64,000 bases of DNA from Verrucomicrobiota bacterium (GTDB lineage: Bacteria > Verrucomicrobiota > Verrucomicrobiia > CAIQCK01): contig JAPLTX010000059.1 in the NCBI GenBank assembly GCA_026397915.1, positions 1 to 64,000 on the forward strand, in the 5' to 3' direction. Within the stretch, counting starts at the first letter, position 1. Every line of letters begins with the position of its first letter. Positions 1 to 7,979 of this stretch are shown here, in pieces. Under the pieces are notes generated by a model. The model saw only the letters and a program-made list of their open reading frames with translations. It searched no databases and had not been told where the DNA came from. The position numbers and the translations under genes are program-made.

Positions 1-812
1 CGCTGATGACGTTCCCGCTGGTGGTGCTGGCGTTGCTGGTCCCGTCCCTGTGGCCGCTGCCGCTGGCGGCGTTCATGGCGAGTATGGCGGCCAGCGGCAT
101 CGCGGCGTATCAGGCGGACCTACCGAAGAAGAACCGGCGGTTCTGGTCGCGGCCGCTGGTGGCGCTGCTGTATTTCCTGCAACCGATCGTCCGCGGTGCC
201 GAACGCTATGAAGGCCGGCTGCGACGGCACAGTTCTCCGCTGGCAGCGATGGCACGGGAGACGGTGGTGCCGACGATCGTGCAACATGTCGGCCAGAACG
301 CAGAGTTCCAGCTCTGGAGCGAGGACGGCACCGACCGGTTGCAGTTGCTCGACGCGCTCTTCGCCCAGTTGAAGCGTGACGGCTGGCGGCATCGCTGCGG
401 CGGCGCTTACGACCCGTGGGACCTAGAGGTCTATGGCGAGCGGTGGAGCAAGGCACGCGTCCAGACTGCGAGCGAGAACCACGGCGGCAACAAGCGGCTC
501 ATCCGCGTGCGGTTGAGCTACCGCTGGCCGTTGGTCGCGCACGTTTCCTTTGCGTTGTTTACGGCGTTCGATGTCGCCACCCTCGCGCTGCTGCGAAAAT
601 TCACGCCGTATCATCTCGCCTATCTGCTATTGCTGCTGATTCCGCTGGCGCGGCATCTCATCAATCGCCGCGCGCAACGCCTGCAACGGCTGGTTGGCAC
701 GCTCATCGCTTCCGTGGCATCGAAGCTCGGCTTCGTCTCGGTGCCGCCCAGCGGAAAACCCGCCGCCAAGCCGCCTCGCCCGGCTGACGCGTCGCCCACG
801 GGAGCGGTATGA
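1..812 (+). CDS. C-terminal part of a membrane protein, probably a GT2-type glycosyltransferase (5' end outside window)
   Basis: The frame is open to the left edge and no ribosome site is visible before the first ATG at position 6, so the gene probably starts upstream. The visible 268 residues begin in a hydrophobic segment, pass through a soluble part of about 140 residues rich in Trp and Arg, and return to hydrophobic segments (about residues 175-220) before a Pro/Ala-rich tail. This looks like the C-terminal membrane region of processive GT2 enzymes, but the catalytic domain is not in view, so the family is inferred. Its stop overlaps the start of the ABC exporter gene by 4 bp (ATGA), which indicates translational coupling and a shared role in exporting a glycan or lipid-linked sugar. 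Confidence 0.5.
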   Translation, partial: LMTFPLVVLALLVPSLWPLPLAAFMASMAASGIAAYQADLPKKNRRFWSRPLVALLYFLQPIVRGAERYEGRLRRHSSPLAAMARETVVPTIVQHVGQNAEFQLWSEDGTDRLQLLDALFAQLKRDGWRHRCGGAYDPWDLEVYGERWSKARVQTASENHGGNKRLIRVRLSYRWPLVAHVSFALFTAFDVATLALLRKFTPYHLAYLLLLLIPLARHLINRRAQRLQRLVGTLIASVASKLGFVSVPPSGKPAAKPPRPADASPTGAV

Positions 813-2536
813 AATATCTCCGGCGAGTCCTCAGCTACTTTACCAAGGACTGGCCCCTGACGGTCGCCATTTTTCTACTGGTGCTGGTCGGCATCGGCGC
901 CAGTCTGCTCAAACCGTGGCCGCTGAAGGTCATCATTGACGAGGCACTGATCAAACGCCCGCCGGATGCGGCGAAGCTTGTCGCTCTGATGGCGGCGGCG
1001 CTGTTCGGCCTGCACCTGCTTGGCGCGCTCATCGGCTCCGTGCAGAACTACCTGCTCATCGCCGTCGGCTTGCGCGGCGCGGCACGCGTGCGGCACGATT
1101 TGTTCCGGCGGCTGCAACGGCTGCCGATGCGGTTCCACACGCGCGGCACGCTCGGCGATGTCATCTACCGCATCACCGGCGACACGTTCGCGTTTCAAAC
1201 ATATTTCCACCACGGCATGGTGACGGCGCTAGTTTCCTTGCTCACGCTCGCCAGCATGACGGTGGTGATGCTGCAAATGAACGTTGCGCTGACACTCGCC
1301 TCGCTGCTGGTGATGCCGGCGCTGGTGGGGGTAATGCGGATATTCTCCAAGCGGATGACACAGCGTTCGCTGCGAACACACGAGGCCGAGAGCGCGCTGA
1401 CCTCGCAGGTGCATCAGGTGATGTCGGCGTTGCCGCTGGTGCGCGCCTACGTCCGCGAAGACGAGGAGGAGCGAAAGTTCTCCACGCGCAGCAACGCCAC
1501 CGTCACCGTCCGGCTCGCCCAACACCGCGTCGAGATTCTCTACTGGCTCGGTATCGCGCTGGTTATCGGCGCGGGCACCGCCGTGATCACATGGCTCGGT
1601 GGTCTGCGTGTGCTCGACGGCCAGCTCTCGGTTGGCGTGCTCATCGTGTTTCTGGCCTACCTCGGCATGCTTTACGAACCGCTGTCGCAGCTCAGCACCG
1701 TCGGTGGCACACTCCAGGAGGCGGCGGCCGGCGTGCAACGCGTGTTGGAGGTGATGGACCAACCAGAAGACATCCAAGACGCGCCCGACGCGAAGACCAT
1801 CGGTCGCGCGCGCGGCGAGGTGGAATTCCGCAACATCAGTTTTTCCTACGAGCCGGGCAAGGAAGTGTTGTGCGATGTCAGTCTGCGCGTTGCTGCGGGC
1901 CAGCGGTTGGCAGTCATCGGGCCGAGCGGCGTCGGCAAGACCACGTTGCTGAACCTGCTGCTGCGGTTTTATGACCCGACGAGCGGCGCAGTGCTGCTGG
2001 ACGGCCATGAGGTGCGCGGCATCACCGGCCGGAGCCTGCGGGAGAACGTCAGCCTTGTGTTGCAGGACGCGATCATCATGCCGGCCACAGCCGCCGAAAA
2101 CATCGCCTACGGCAAGCCCGGCGCGACCCGCGAGCAGGTCGTCGCCGCCGCGCAGGCGGCCAACGCGCACGCGTTCATCTTGAAGCTGGAGCGCGGCTAC
2201 GACACGTTCATCGGCGAAGGCGGCGCGCGGCTCAGCGGCGGCGAGCGCCAGCGCATCGCCATCGCCCGCGCGTTCCTGAAGGACGCGCCCGTGCTGGCGA
2301 TGGACGAGCCGACCAGCGCGCTCGATGCCGAGAGCGAAGCGGCCATCGTGGACGCGCTGGCGCGGCTGATGAAGGATCGCGCGGTGGTGATCATTGCCCA
2401 CCGGCTCACGACCGTCCGCGACAGCCACCAGATCGCGGTCCTGCACCACGGCGCGGTGGCCGAGCTTGGCTCGCACGACGAGTTGATGGCGCGAGGCGGC
2501 TATTACGCGCGGCTCGTGGAACGGCAGAGGAAATGA
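809..2536 (+). CDS. ABC exporter, fused permease and ATPase
   Basis: This 575-residue half-transporter has an N-terminal six-helix membrane domain (about residues 1-320) and a C-terminal nucleotide-binding domain. Visible motifs are Walker A GPSGVGKTT near residue 371, a Q-loop (VLQD) near 417, the signature LSGGERQRIA near 475, Walker B with the DEPTSALD D-loop near 496, and the switch His in IIAHRLTT near 529. The size and domain order are those of MsbA-type exporters that work as homodimers in the inner membrane and move lipids, glycolipids or peptides outward. The gene overlaps the preceding membrane-protein gene by 4 bp and is followed after 29 bp by a glycosyltransferase gene, so a glycan or glycolipid is the likely cargo. 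The substrate cannot be read from sequence. Confidence 0.93.
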   Translation: MKYLRRVLSYFTKDWPLTVAIFLLVLVGIGASLLKPWPLKVIIDEALIKRPPDAAKLVALMAAALFGLHLLGALIGSVQNYLLIAVGLRGAARVRHDLFRRLQRLPMRFHTRGTLGDVIYRITGDTFAFQTYFHHGMVTALVSLLTLASMTVVMLQMNVALTLASLLVMPALVGVMRIFSKRMTQRSLRTHEAESALTSQVHQVMSALPLVRAYVREDEEERKFSTRSNATVTVRLAQHRVEILYWLGIALVIGAGTAVITWLGGLRVLDGQLSVGVLIVFLAYLGMLYEPLSQLSTVGGTLQEAAAGVQRVLEVMDQPEDIQDAPDAKTIGRARGEVEFRNISFSYEPGKEVLCDVSLRVAAGQRLAVIGPSGVGKTTLLNLLLRFYDPTSGAVLLDGHEVRGITGRSLRENVSLVLQDAIIMPATAAENIAYGKPGATREQVVAAAQAANAHAFILKLERGYDTFIGEGGARLSGGERQRIAIARAFLKDAPVLAMDEPTSALDAESEAAIVDALARLMKDRAVVIIAHRLTTVRDSHQIAVLHHGAVAELGSHDELMARGGYYARLVERQRK

Positions 2537-2537
2537 A

Positions 2538-2565
2538 GTCAGTAATCAGCAGTCACTGATCACCC
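2538..2565. repeat. degenerate 7-bp tandem repeat, four units
   Basis: Four consecutive 7-base units read GTCAGTA, ATCAGCA, GTCACTG and ATCACCC, with TCA at the same place in each. They fill exactly the gap between the stop codon of the ABC gene and the ATG at 2566, leaving no Shine-Dalgarno sequence. The period matches that of the arrays at 3154, 3722, 38245, 61537 and 63656. Confidence 0.6.
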
Positions 2566-3732
2566 ATGCGCATTATCACGAGCGGCCTGATCGCGACCTA
2601 CCCGCTCGGCGGCGTGGCGTGGGATTACGCCCAATACGCCGCCGGCCTCCAGCGGCTCGGTCACGACGTGCTTTACCTCGAAGACACCGGCCACTGGCTC
2701 TACGACGCGGCCAACCAAACCTACACCGACGACGCCAGCCGCAACGTTGAATACCTCGCCGGCGTGATGCGGCTCTTCGGCCTCGGCGACCGCTGGTCAT
2801 TGCGCGACCCGAAGGACCGCTACTGGGGCCGCAGCGAGACCGAAGTCGCTGGCTGGTGCGCCAGCGCGGACCTCGTGCTGAACATCTCCGGCTCGCTCTG
2901 GCCGCGCGACGCCTACCAGAAGGCGCACTGCAAGGTCTATCTCGACAGCGACCCTGCCTACACGCAGGCAAAAATCCGCCGTGTGCTCGAAGGCCATCCG
3001 GGACCGAACGAAGCCTACTCGCTCGAATGTATGCGGCTTCACGACCGCTTCTTCACCTTCGGCGAGAACATCGGCCAGCCAGATTGTCCGATACCGACCG
3101 ATGAGTTTGCGTGGCGGACAACACGACAGCCGGTGCTGCTCGACGAGTGGAAGAATCAGAAATCAGAAATCAGAAATCAGAAATCTCCCTGGACGACGGT
3201 GATGAGCTGGAAGATAGACGAGCGTCCGCCGGAAATCGCCGGGCAGAAGTTCGGCGCGAAAGATCAGGAGTTCGCGAAGTTCACGGAACTGCCGCGGAAG
3301 GTTGGCACGCCGCTGGAACTGGCCGTGAGCGGGCGCGCGCCGCGCGAGGCGCTCGCGGCAAATGGTTGGCGGCTAGTGGAAGGCCACGCGGTGTCGAGCA
3401 ATGCGGAAGTTTACCGCGACTACATCCAGCGCTCGCGTGGCGAGTGGAGCGTGGCCAAGCAAGCCTATGTGGCGACGCGCAGCGGCTGGTTCAGTTGCCG
3501 GACGGCGTGCTATCTGGCCGCCGGCAAACCGGCCGTCGTGCAGGACACAGGCTGGAGCAAGTTTTATCCGAGCGGCCGGGGCTTGTTCGCTTTCTCGACG
3601 TTGGAGGAAGCGGCGGCTGCCATCGCAAGCGTCGAGCGCGATTACGCCGCGCACTGCCGCGCCGCGCGCGAGGTCGCCGCGGAGTTTTTCGACGCCGGCA
3701 AGGTTTTGAAGAAACTGCTGGCTGACTGCTGA
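2566..3732 (+). CDS. CgeB-like GT-B glycosyltransferase, paralogue A
   Basis: This 388-residue protein starts MRII, as its two paralogues (3758-4903 and 6136-7263) start MKII and MRVC. It shares with them an N-terminal Rossmann-like half (a GVAWDYAQYAAGLQRLGHDV-type segment followed by LED) and a C-terminal half of the CgeB/Glyco_trans_1_2 type: SRGEW, a GKPAVVQDTGW segment near residue 325, PSGRGLFAF and a terminal AAEFFDAGKVLKKLL. Such proteins are soluble sugar transferases acting on surface polysaccharide or spore coat; donor and acceptor are unknown. The linker between the halves (about residues 197-207) is encoded by a 7-bp repeat array where the paralogues have a Pro/Ala-rich linker. 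The last codons also lie in repeat sequence. It is likely co-transcribed with the ABC exporter. Confidence 0.75.
   Translation: MRIITSGLIATYPLGGVAWDYAQYAAGLQRLGHDVLYLEDTGHWLYDAANQTYTDDASRNVEYLAGVMRLFGLGDRWSLRDPKDRYWGRSETEVAGWCASADLVLNISGSLWPRDAYQKAHCKVYLDSDPAYTQAKIRRVLEGHPGPNEAYSLECMRLHDRFFTFGENIGQPDCPIPTDEFAWRTTRQPVLLDEWKNQKSEIRNQKSPWTTVMSWKIDERPPEIAGQKFGAKDQEFAKFTELPRKVGTPLELAVSGRAPREALAANGWRLVEGHAVSSNAEVYRDYIQRSRGEWSVAKQAYVATRSGWFSCRTACYLAAGKPAVVQDTGWSKFYPSGRGLFAFSTLEEAAAAIASVERDYAAHCRAAREVAAEFFDAGKVLKKLLADC
3154..3186 (+). repeat. in-frame 7-bp tandem repeat (AATCAGA), 4.7 units
   Basis: Four perfect AATCAGA units and a partial fifth lie inside the coding sequence of CgeB-like paralogue A. 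Seven is not a multiple of three, so the array is read in successive frames as NQKSEIR-type peptide. It occupies the variable interdomain linker, so the insertion looks tolerated by the fold. Confidence 0.9.
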
Positions 3733-3749
3733 TGACTGAAAGCTGAGAG
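3722..3749. repeat. degenerate 7-bp tandem repeat overlapping a stop codon
   Basis: Units CTGACTG, CTGATGA, CTGAAAG and CTGAGAG follow one another with CTGA at a 7-base spacing. The array contains the last codons and the TGA stop (3730-3732) of CgeB-like paralogue A and runs to 8 bases before the ATG of paralogue B, so it supplies both the C-terminus and the intergenic spacer. Confidence 0.6.
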
Positions 3750-3757
3750 CTTCAACT

Positions 3758-4903
3758 ATGAAGATCATCGTTGCCGGCTACATGGTCGCCTACCCACTGG
3801 TGGGCATGTCGTGGGGCAATCTGAATTTCCTGCTGGGGCTGAAGAAGCTCGGCCACGACGTGTGGTTTCTGGAGGACAGCGGCGAGTATCTGATGCCGTT
3901 CGATCCGTCGCGGCAGATCACCGACGCTGACAGCAGTTACGGGCGTCGTTACGTGGAGGAGCTTTTGGCGCGTTTTGGCTTGTCGGGGCGCTGGTGCTAC
4001 TATAGCCAGTTCGAGAACAAGTTCTATGGTCTCACCGAGTCGGAACTCGATCGGCTCTGCCGCAGCGCGGATTTGTTCATCAACCTCTCGACGGTGAATC
4101 CAGTGCGGCCGATGTATGCGCAGGCTCGGCGGAAGGTGGCGATTGACACCGACCCAGTCTTCACACAGGTCCGGCTGGCGTGCGGCGACGAGTATCTGCG
4201 GAGTCTCTACGCGCCGCATGACGTGTTCTTCACGTGCGGAATGTTCATCGGCGAGCCGAAGTGCGACATCCCGACCGGCGGTATCGCATGGCGGAAGATG
4301 CCGCTGCCGACGTATCTGGATTTCTGGCGCGTCGCGTCGCCGCCGCCCGCGGACGCGCCGTTCACGACGGTGATGAACTGGAGCAGCTACAGGTCGGTCG
4401 AGTTCAACGACCGCACCTACGGGCAGAAGGACGTTGAGTTCGACAAACTCTGGGACCTGCCGCAGCGCGTGGCCGCGCCGATTGAACTGGCCATCGGGCG
4501 CGGCGCGCCGGAGGAAAAGCTGCGCGCGCACGGCTGGCGGTTGACAAACTCGGTCGCCAAAACGCAAACGCTCGACGCCTACAGCGCCTACATCACCGGC
4601 TCGCGCGGCGAACTCGGCATCACCAAGAACGGCTACATTACCGGACGCACCGGCTCGTTCAGCGACCGCAGCCAGCTTTACCTCGCCAGCGGCCGACCGG
4701 TGTTGGCGCAGGAGACGGGCTTCAGTGATTGGTTGCCGACGGGCGAAGGACTGCTGGTGTTCAACGACATCGAGAGTGCCGTCGAAGGCATCGAGAGGAT
4801 CAATCGTGACTACGCCCGCCATGCGTCGGCGGCGCGGCGGATCGCGGAGGAATACTTCGACTCGGACAAAGTGCTGGGTGCGATGCTGAAGGCGTGTGGC
4901 TGA
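3758..4903 (+). CDS. CgeB-like GT-B glycosyltransferase, paralogue B
   Basis: This 381-residue protein is homologous over its whole length to the proteins at 2566-3732 and 6136-7263. It has the N-terminal MKIIVAGY strand, a RLGHDV-like segment (KKLGHDVWFLED), the central TTVMNW motif after a Pro-rich linker (SPPPADAP), and a C-terminal block with SRGELG, GRPVLAQETGFSDWLPTGEG and EEYFDSDKVLGAML. The fold is GT-B and the C-terminal half matches the CgeB/Glyco_trans_1_2 type. It is probably a cytoplasmic or membrane-associated sugar transferase in the same surface-glycan pathway as its neighbours. It follows paralogue A by 25 bp, most of it repeat sequence, and converges on the small secreted-protein gene at 4925. 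Confidence 0.75.
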   Translation: MKIIVAGYMVAYPLVGMSWGNLNFLLGLKKLGHDVWFLEDSGEYLMPFDPSRQITDADSSYGRRYVEELLARFGLSGRWCYYSQFENKFYGLTESELDRLCRSADLFINLSTVNPVRPMYAQARRKVAIDTDPVFTQVRLACGDEYLRSLYAPHDVFFTCGMFIGEPKCDIPTGGIAWRKMPLPTYLDFWRVASPPPADAPFTTVMNWSSYRSVEFNDRTYGQKDVEFDKLWDLPQRVAAPIELAIGRGAPEEKLRAHGWRLTNSVAKTQTLDAYSAYITGSRGELGITKNGYITGRTGSFSDRSQLYLASGRPVLAQETGFSDWLPTGEGLLVFNDIESAVEGIERINRDYARHASAARRIAEEYFDSDKVLGAMLKACG

Positions 4904-4924
4904 GCGTGAGTCGCGGCTACGGCG

Positions 4925-5350
4925 CTACTGGTTTTTCTTTTTCTTCTTGCCGCCGCTGCTGGTGTTGGCAGGAGCATCGGGGCTTGGGGTTGGCAAGTTA
5001 CCGACGATGATCTCGTTGGCCAACGCCAAACCGGTGGTTTTGACAACCGTGAAACTTACCTGAACCGCTTCACCTTTGAAAACCTGTCCCGCCATGATCG
5101 GTTTGCCGTCGCGCAGGATTCTGGTGCCGGCTTGGATGACGAAAGTGCCGGTCGGACCTTTTTCGCCAATGACGACCATGTTGTTCGGTGTCACGTTATC
5201 CACGGTGCCACGAAACGGGTTTGGCAGATTGGGCTGATTGGTTGCGGGCCGGGATTGGTTCGGATTCCTGTGCTGCGCTGCGATGGTGGGATCGGCAACC
5301 GTAAACGCGCCCAGCGCGACAGCCGCGATAGCAAGTGAAACAAGCTTCAT
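4925..5350 (-). CDS. small secreted protein with single beta-barrel-like domain
   Basis: This 141-residue protein starts with a signal peptide (MKLVSLAIAAVALGAF, then Ala-rich to about residue 24). A core at about residues 47-115 has the pattern FRGTVDNVTPNNMVVIGEKG, TFVIQAGTRILRDGKP and GEAVQVSFTV, and the tail is Lys-rich (KKKKK). The core resembles the DUF5666 type of small beta-rich exported domains, but I cannot assign a function. A second protein of the same plan lies at 7337-7765, so the two are probably paralogues. The start is supported by a GAGAGG-like ribosome site upstream. Confidence 0.7.
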   Translation of the reverse strand: MKLVSLAIAAVALGAFTVADPTIAAQHRNPNQSRPATNQPNLPNPFRGTVDNVTPNNMVVIGEKGPTGTFVIQAGTRILRDGKPIMAGQVFKGEAVQVSFTVVKTTGLALANEIIVGNLPTPSPDAPANTSSGGKKKKKNQ

Positions 5351-5409
5351 GTCAAAGCCTCTCTTATGTCGTTCTGCACGTATTCAACACCGCGCGCGGC
5401 GGCAGGTTG

Positions 5410-6123
5410 CTACACATCACCCAGCGCAGCAGCCAAATCGGTGTCCGGTCCCATCGCGAGGCGCGTGAGGCGGTAGGGATCGCTCGCTGGCAATGTCACC
5501 GGGCCGCCGCCGTAAAGACACGCCGCCGCATAGCCGGTCTTGCGCAGCAATTCCGTCGTCTGCTCCGGGTTTACCCCGCCGTCGCCATAGGGAAACGCAA
5601 ACACGTCCACGGGTTTACCAAGTCCCGATTCGAGCGCAAGCTTCGACGCGCACAGTTCCTCTTCCATCCGGGCGGGCGTCAGCTTGGAAAAAGCCGGATG
5701 ACTGACGGCGTGCGACTGCACCGACACGCCGCCTTGCTCCAACGCGCGCAAGTCGTCCCAGCCGGCGATCGGCTCGTCGGGTTCGTTGCCAGCGTCGAAC
5801 GTGTTCATACCGCCGATGAACGCGGTTGGCACGAAGACGATAGCGGGCATGGCGAACCGCTGGAGAATTGGCATCGCCACGGTGCGCATCGTGCGGTAGC
5901 CATCGTCGAACGTCAGCAGCAGGCCGCGCTTCGGCAGGCTTTCCGGCTCGCGCAGGCCGCGCAGAAACGCGGCGCAGTCAATCGCCTGCCAGCCGTCGTC
6001 GCGCAGCCACGCCAACTGTTTCTCGAAGATGGCTTCGGAGACGTAATACCACGTGTCCCATCCGCCGGGGCCGACACCGATCTTGTGATAGGAGAGAATC
6101 GCGAGCGTGCGAGGCGGTGTCAT
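5410..6123 (-). CDS. NodB-type polysaccharide deacetylase
   Basis: This 237-residue protein has the carbohydrate esterase 4 motifs in order: LSYHKIG at the N-terminus, TFDDGY near residue 70 (catalytic base Asp and metal Asp), SHAVSHP near residue 137 (the two metal-binding His), and FAFPYG near residue 172. CE4 enzymes remove N- or O-acetyl groups from chitin-like, peptidoglycan or exopolysaccharide chains. No signal peptide is evident, so it may act in the cytoplasm or at the membrane during export. The ATG lies 12 bp after the stop of CgeB-like paralogue C on the same strand, so the two are likely one operon modifying the same glycan. Confidence 0.9.
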   Translation of the reverse strand: MTPPRTLAILSYHKIGVGPGGWDTWYYVSEAIFEKQLAWLRDDGWQAIDCAAFLRGLREPESLPKRGLLLTFDDGYRTMRTVAMPILQRFAMPAIVFVPTAFIGGMNTFDAGNEPDEPIAGWDDLRALEQGGVSVQSHAVSHPAFSKLTPARMEEELCASKLALESGLGKPVDVFAFPYGDGGVNPEQTTELLRKTGYAAACLYGGGPVTLPASDPYRLTRLAMGPDTDLAAALGDV

Positions 6124-6135
6124 GCTGCTCCTCGC

Positions 6136-7263
6136 TCAGGCCAGCGCGCGTTCCAGCAGGTGTGTAGCGACTTTGCGCGCGTCGAAATGCTCTTCCGCCA
6201 GCGCGCGGGCGAGCCGGCACTGGCGGTCGTAGTCGGCTTCGACGGTTTTGAGACAGTGCACGGCTTCGTCGGGCGTGCGGAAGCGGAACATGCCCGCCGC
6301 GTCAGGCAGGAGTCGGCTGGGACCCGTGTGCTCGATAATGACCGGCTTGCCGCTGGCCAAATAGCAAAGGCTGCGGTCGCTGACCCAGGCGTTCTGCAGC
6401 CGCACGCAGGACGGTTTGACGCAGGTGAACTCGCCGTGCGATTGCTGGACGTAACGCCGGTAGTCCTCGGGCGTCGTGACCGCCTGCCGCGAGTCACGCA
6501 ATCGCCAGCCGTGGTCGCGGAGCTTTTTCTCCTCGGCGGGATCGCTGCAAGCGTCGGTGGCCAATTCCAGCGGCGTCTGCACGCGGCGCGCCACGTCGAG
6601 ATACGGCTGCCAGGCGGCGCCCTTGGTGTTTTCGTAGGTGGTGCCGTCCGCTTCCACCAACCACGCGCCGGAATACCAGTGCGCCACCGTCGTGAACGGC
6701 GCGTCGGCTGGCGCGGAACAGACCGGCCACGCGTCGAGCGCGACGCACGGCGGCGTGTATTGCCATGGCAGGCCGGCGTCGGGGAATTTCGCGGCCGGCG
6801 TGCCGACCGTTTCGCCGATGGTGAAGTAGAGGTCGTGCGGAGCGACGTTGAGCTGCTTGTGCGTCAGCCATGTTTGCAGCAGCCCTGGATCAATGTCCAT
6901 CTGCGCCGAACGGCGGAACCGCCGGACAAGTTCAGGTGAGAGGTCGTAACGGAAGTCTAACAGCAAGTCGGCGTCTTTCACCGCTTCGAGGCCGGGACAG
7001 CCGCTCCATTGTTCCGTCGGCAGTGGCTCGCCGGATTGGCGGGTTACGGCGATAGAATCCGCCAGCCCAAACGGCGCCAAGCGGCTGCGGAGCAGATCGA
7101 GATTGGCCCGCATCTGGGCCATTGAGTCGGAGGGGACGACGATCTCCAGCAGCCAGACATCGCAACCGAGCGCGCGCAGGCCGAGCGCCCAGTTGAGGAA
7201 AACCCACATGTGACCGCCACCTTGGGGATAACCAAGCGTGTAGTAGGAAAGGCAGACGCGCAT
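6136..7263 (-). CDS. CgeB-like GT-B glycosyltransferase, paralogue C
   Basis: I chose the ATG at 7263-7261 because it gives MRVCLSYYTLGYP, matching the N-termini of paralogues A and B; a longer reading frame adds ten residues without homology. The 375-residue protein shares with them ALGCDVWLLE, DIDPG, a TTVAHWYSG motif after a SAPADAP linker, and the C-terminal block SHGEFT, SDRSLCYLASGKPVIIEHTGPS and EEHFDARKVATHLLE. Function is inferred as a sugar transferase of a surface-glycan pathway. It lies upstream of the deacetylase gene (12 bp gap) on the minus strand, opposite in orientation to its two paralogues. Confidence 0.75.
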   Translation of the reverse strand: MRVCLSYYTLGYPQGGGHMWVFLNWALGLRALGCDVWLLEIVVPSDSMAQMRANLDLLRSRLAPFGLADSIAVTRQSGEPLPTEQWSGCPGLEAVKDADLLLDFRYDLSPELVRRFRRSAQMDIDPGLLQTWLTHKQLNVAPHDLYFTIGETVGTPAAKFPDAGLPWQYTPPCVALDAWPVCSAPADAPFTTVAHWYSGAWLVEADGTTYENTKGAAWQPYLDVARRVQTPLELATDACSDPAEEKKLRDHGWRLRDSRQAVTTPEDYRRYVQQSHGEFTCVKPSCVRLQNAWVSDRSLCYLASGKPVIIEHTGPSRLLPDAAGMFRFRTPDEAVHCLKTVEADYDRQCRLARALAEEHFDARKVATHLLERALA

Positions 7264-7336
7264 GATTATCAGAACGAAGCCATGCTGCCACACACAACTA
7301 GAATTTCAGCAGCGATGCAGGTCGCGCGCGGATCGG

Positions 7337-7765
7337 CTACTTCTTCCCTTCGGCCTTCTTTTCGCCGGCGTCGCCGCCTCCAGTAGAGAACTCAACCTCG
7401 GTGGCGGTGCGTTTGTCGCTGTCGGCCTTGGTTGTGAATGTCACACTGACCGTGTCGCCCTTCTGGACATCCTTCAATTCGCACGGTTTGCCGTTGCGAC
7501 TCAGTTTCGCACCTTTGATAGAGAAACGGATGTTCTGGAGGTTTGGCTTGGCCTTCCCGCCGGCGGGGCCCTTGTCAGCCCCTGGGGACTGGACTTCGCC
7601 CTTAACACTCAAAGAGGTGGCAGTGATGGTTGACACAACACCCTTGAACGGACAGTCAACCTTGAAGGCATAAGGATCGGGCTTGCCCCCAGCCATCATC
7701 ACATCAGCGGCCATCAACCCAAAAGCCACGGCTGCAATCACCATAATTGATTTCAAATGTCTCAT
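7337..7765 (-). CDS. small secreted protein related to that at 4925-5350
   Basis: I use the ATG at 7765-7763 because an AAGGAG ribosome site stands five bases upstream. The 142-residue product has a signal peptide (MRHLKSIMVIAAVAFGLMAA), then a core FKGVVSTITATSLSVKGEV ... RFSIKGAKLSRNGKP ... GDTVSVTFTTK ... ATEVEFS, and ends in a Lys/Glu-rich tail (EKKAEGKK). Motif order and spacing match the 141-residue protein at 4925-5350, including the short xxRDGKP/SRNGKP turn and the basic tail. Both resemble DUF5666-like exported beta-domains. Role unknown; its association with surface-glycan genes is only by position. Confidence 0.75.
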   Translation of the reverse strand: MRHLKSIMVIAAVAFGLMAADVMMAGGKPDPYAFKVDCPFKGVVSTITATSLSVKGEVQSPGADKGPAGGKAKPNLQNIRFSIKGAKLSRNGKPCELKDVQKGDTVSVTFTTKADSDKRTATEVEFSTGGGDAGEKKAEGKK

Positions 7766-7979
7766 AGTCGCTCCTTTGGTTCGCGACCGTTTCATACGAC
7801 GCCGCCTGCCTTATGTCCACTCTAAACTCTTCCCGAAAGCCGGAACACGTCGGGCAGACCATTGTCCGGCCGGGTCGCCAACGGCGAAAGCGTGACGGCT
7901 TCCAGCAGCGGCCCGGTGCAAGGGCGCCGTCCCACAGTTCCCGCTTTATGCGTGACGCGCAGCGTTCTATTGTCGGCTC

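Noticed and set aside
4903..4960. A T-rich run after CgeB-like paralogue B as a terminator
   Set aside because: The Ts lie in the Lys-codon tail (KKKKK) of the converging gene and no GC-rich stem precedes them.
5335..6939. A 534-codon plus-strand frame across the deacetylase and CgeB-like paralogue C
   Set aside because: Both minus-strand genes have full families of motifs; the plus frame crosses their junction without any domain.
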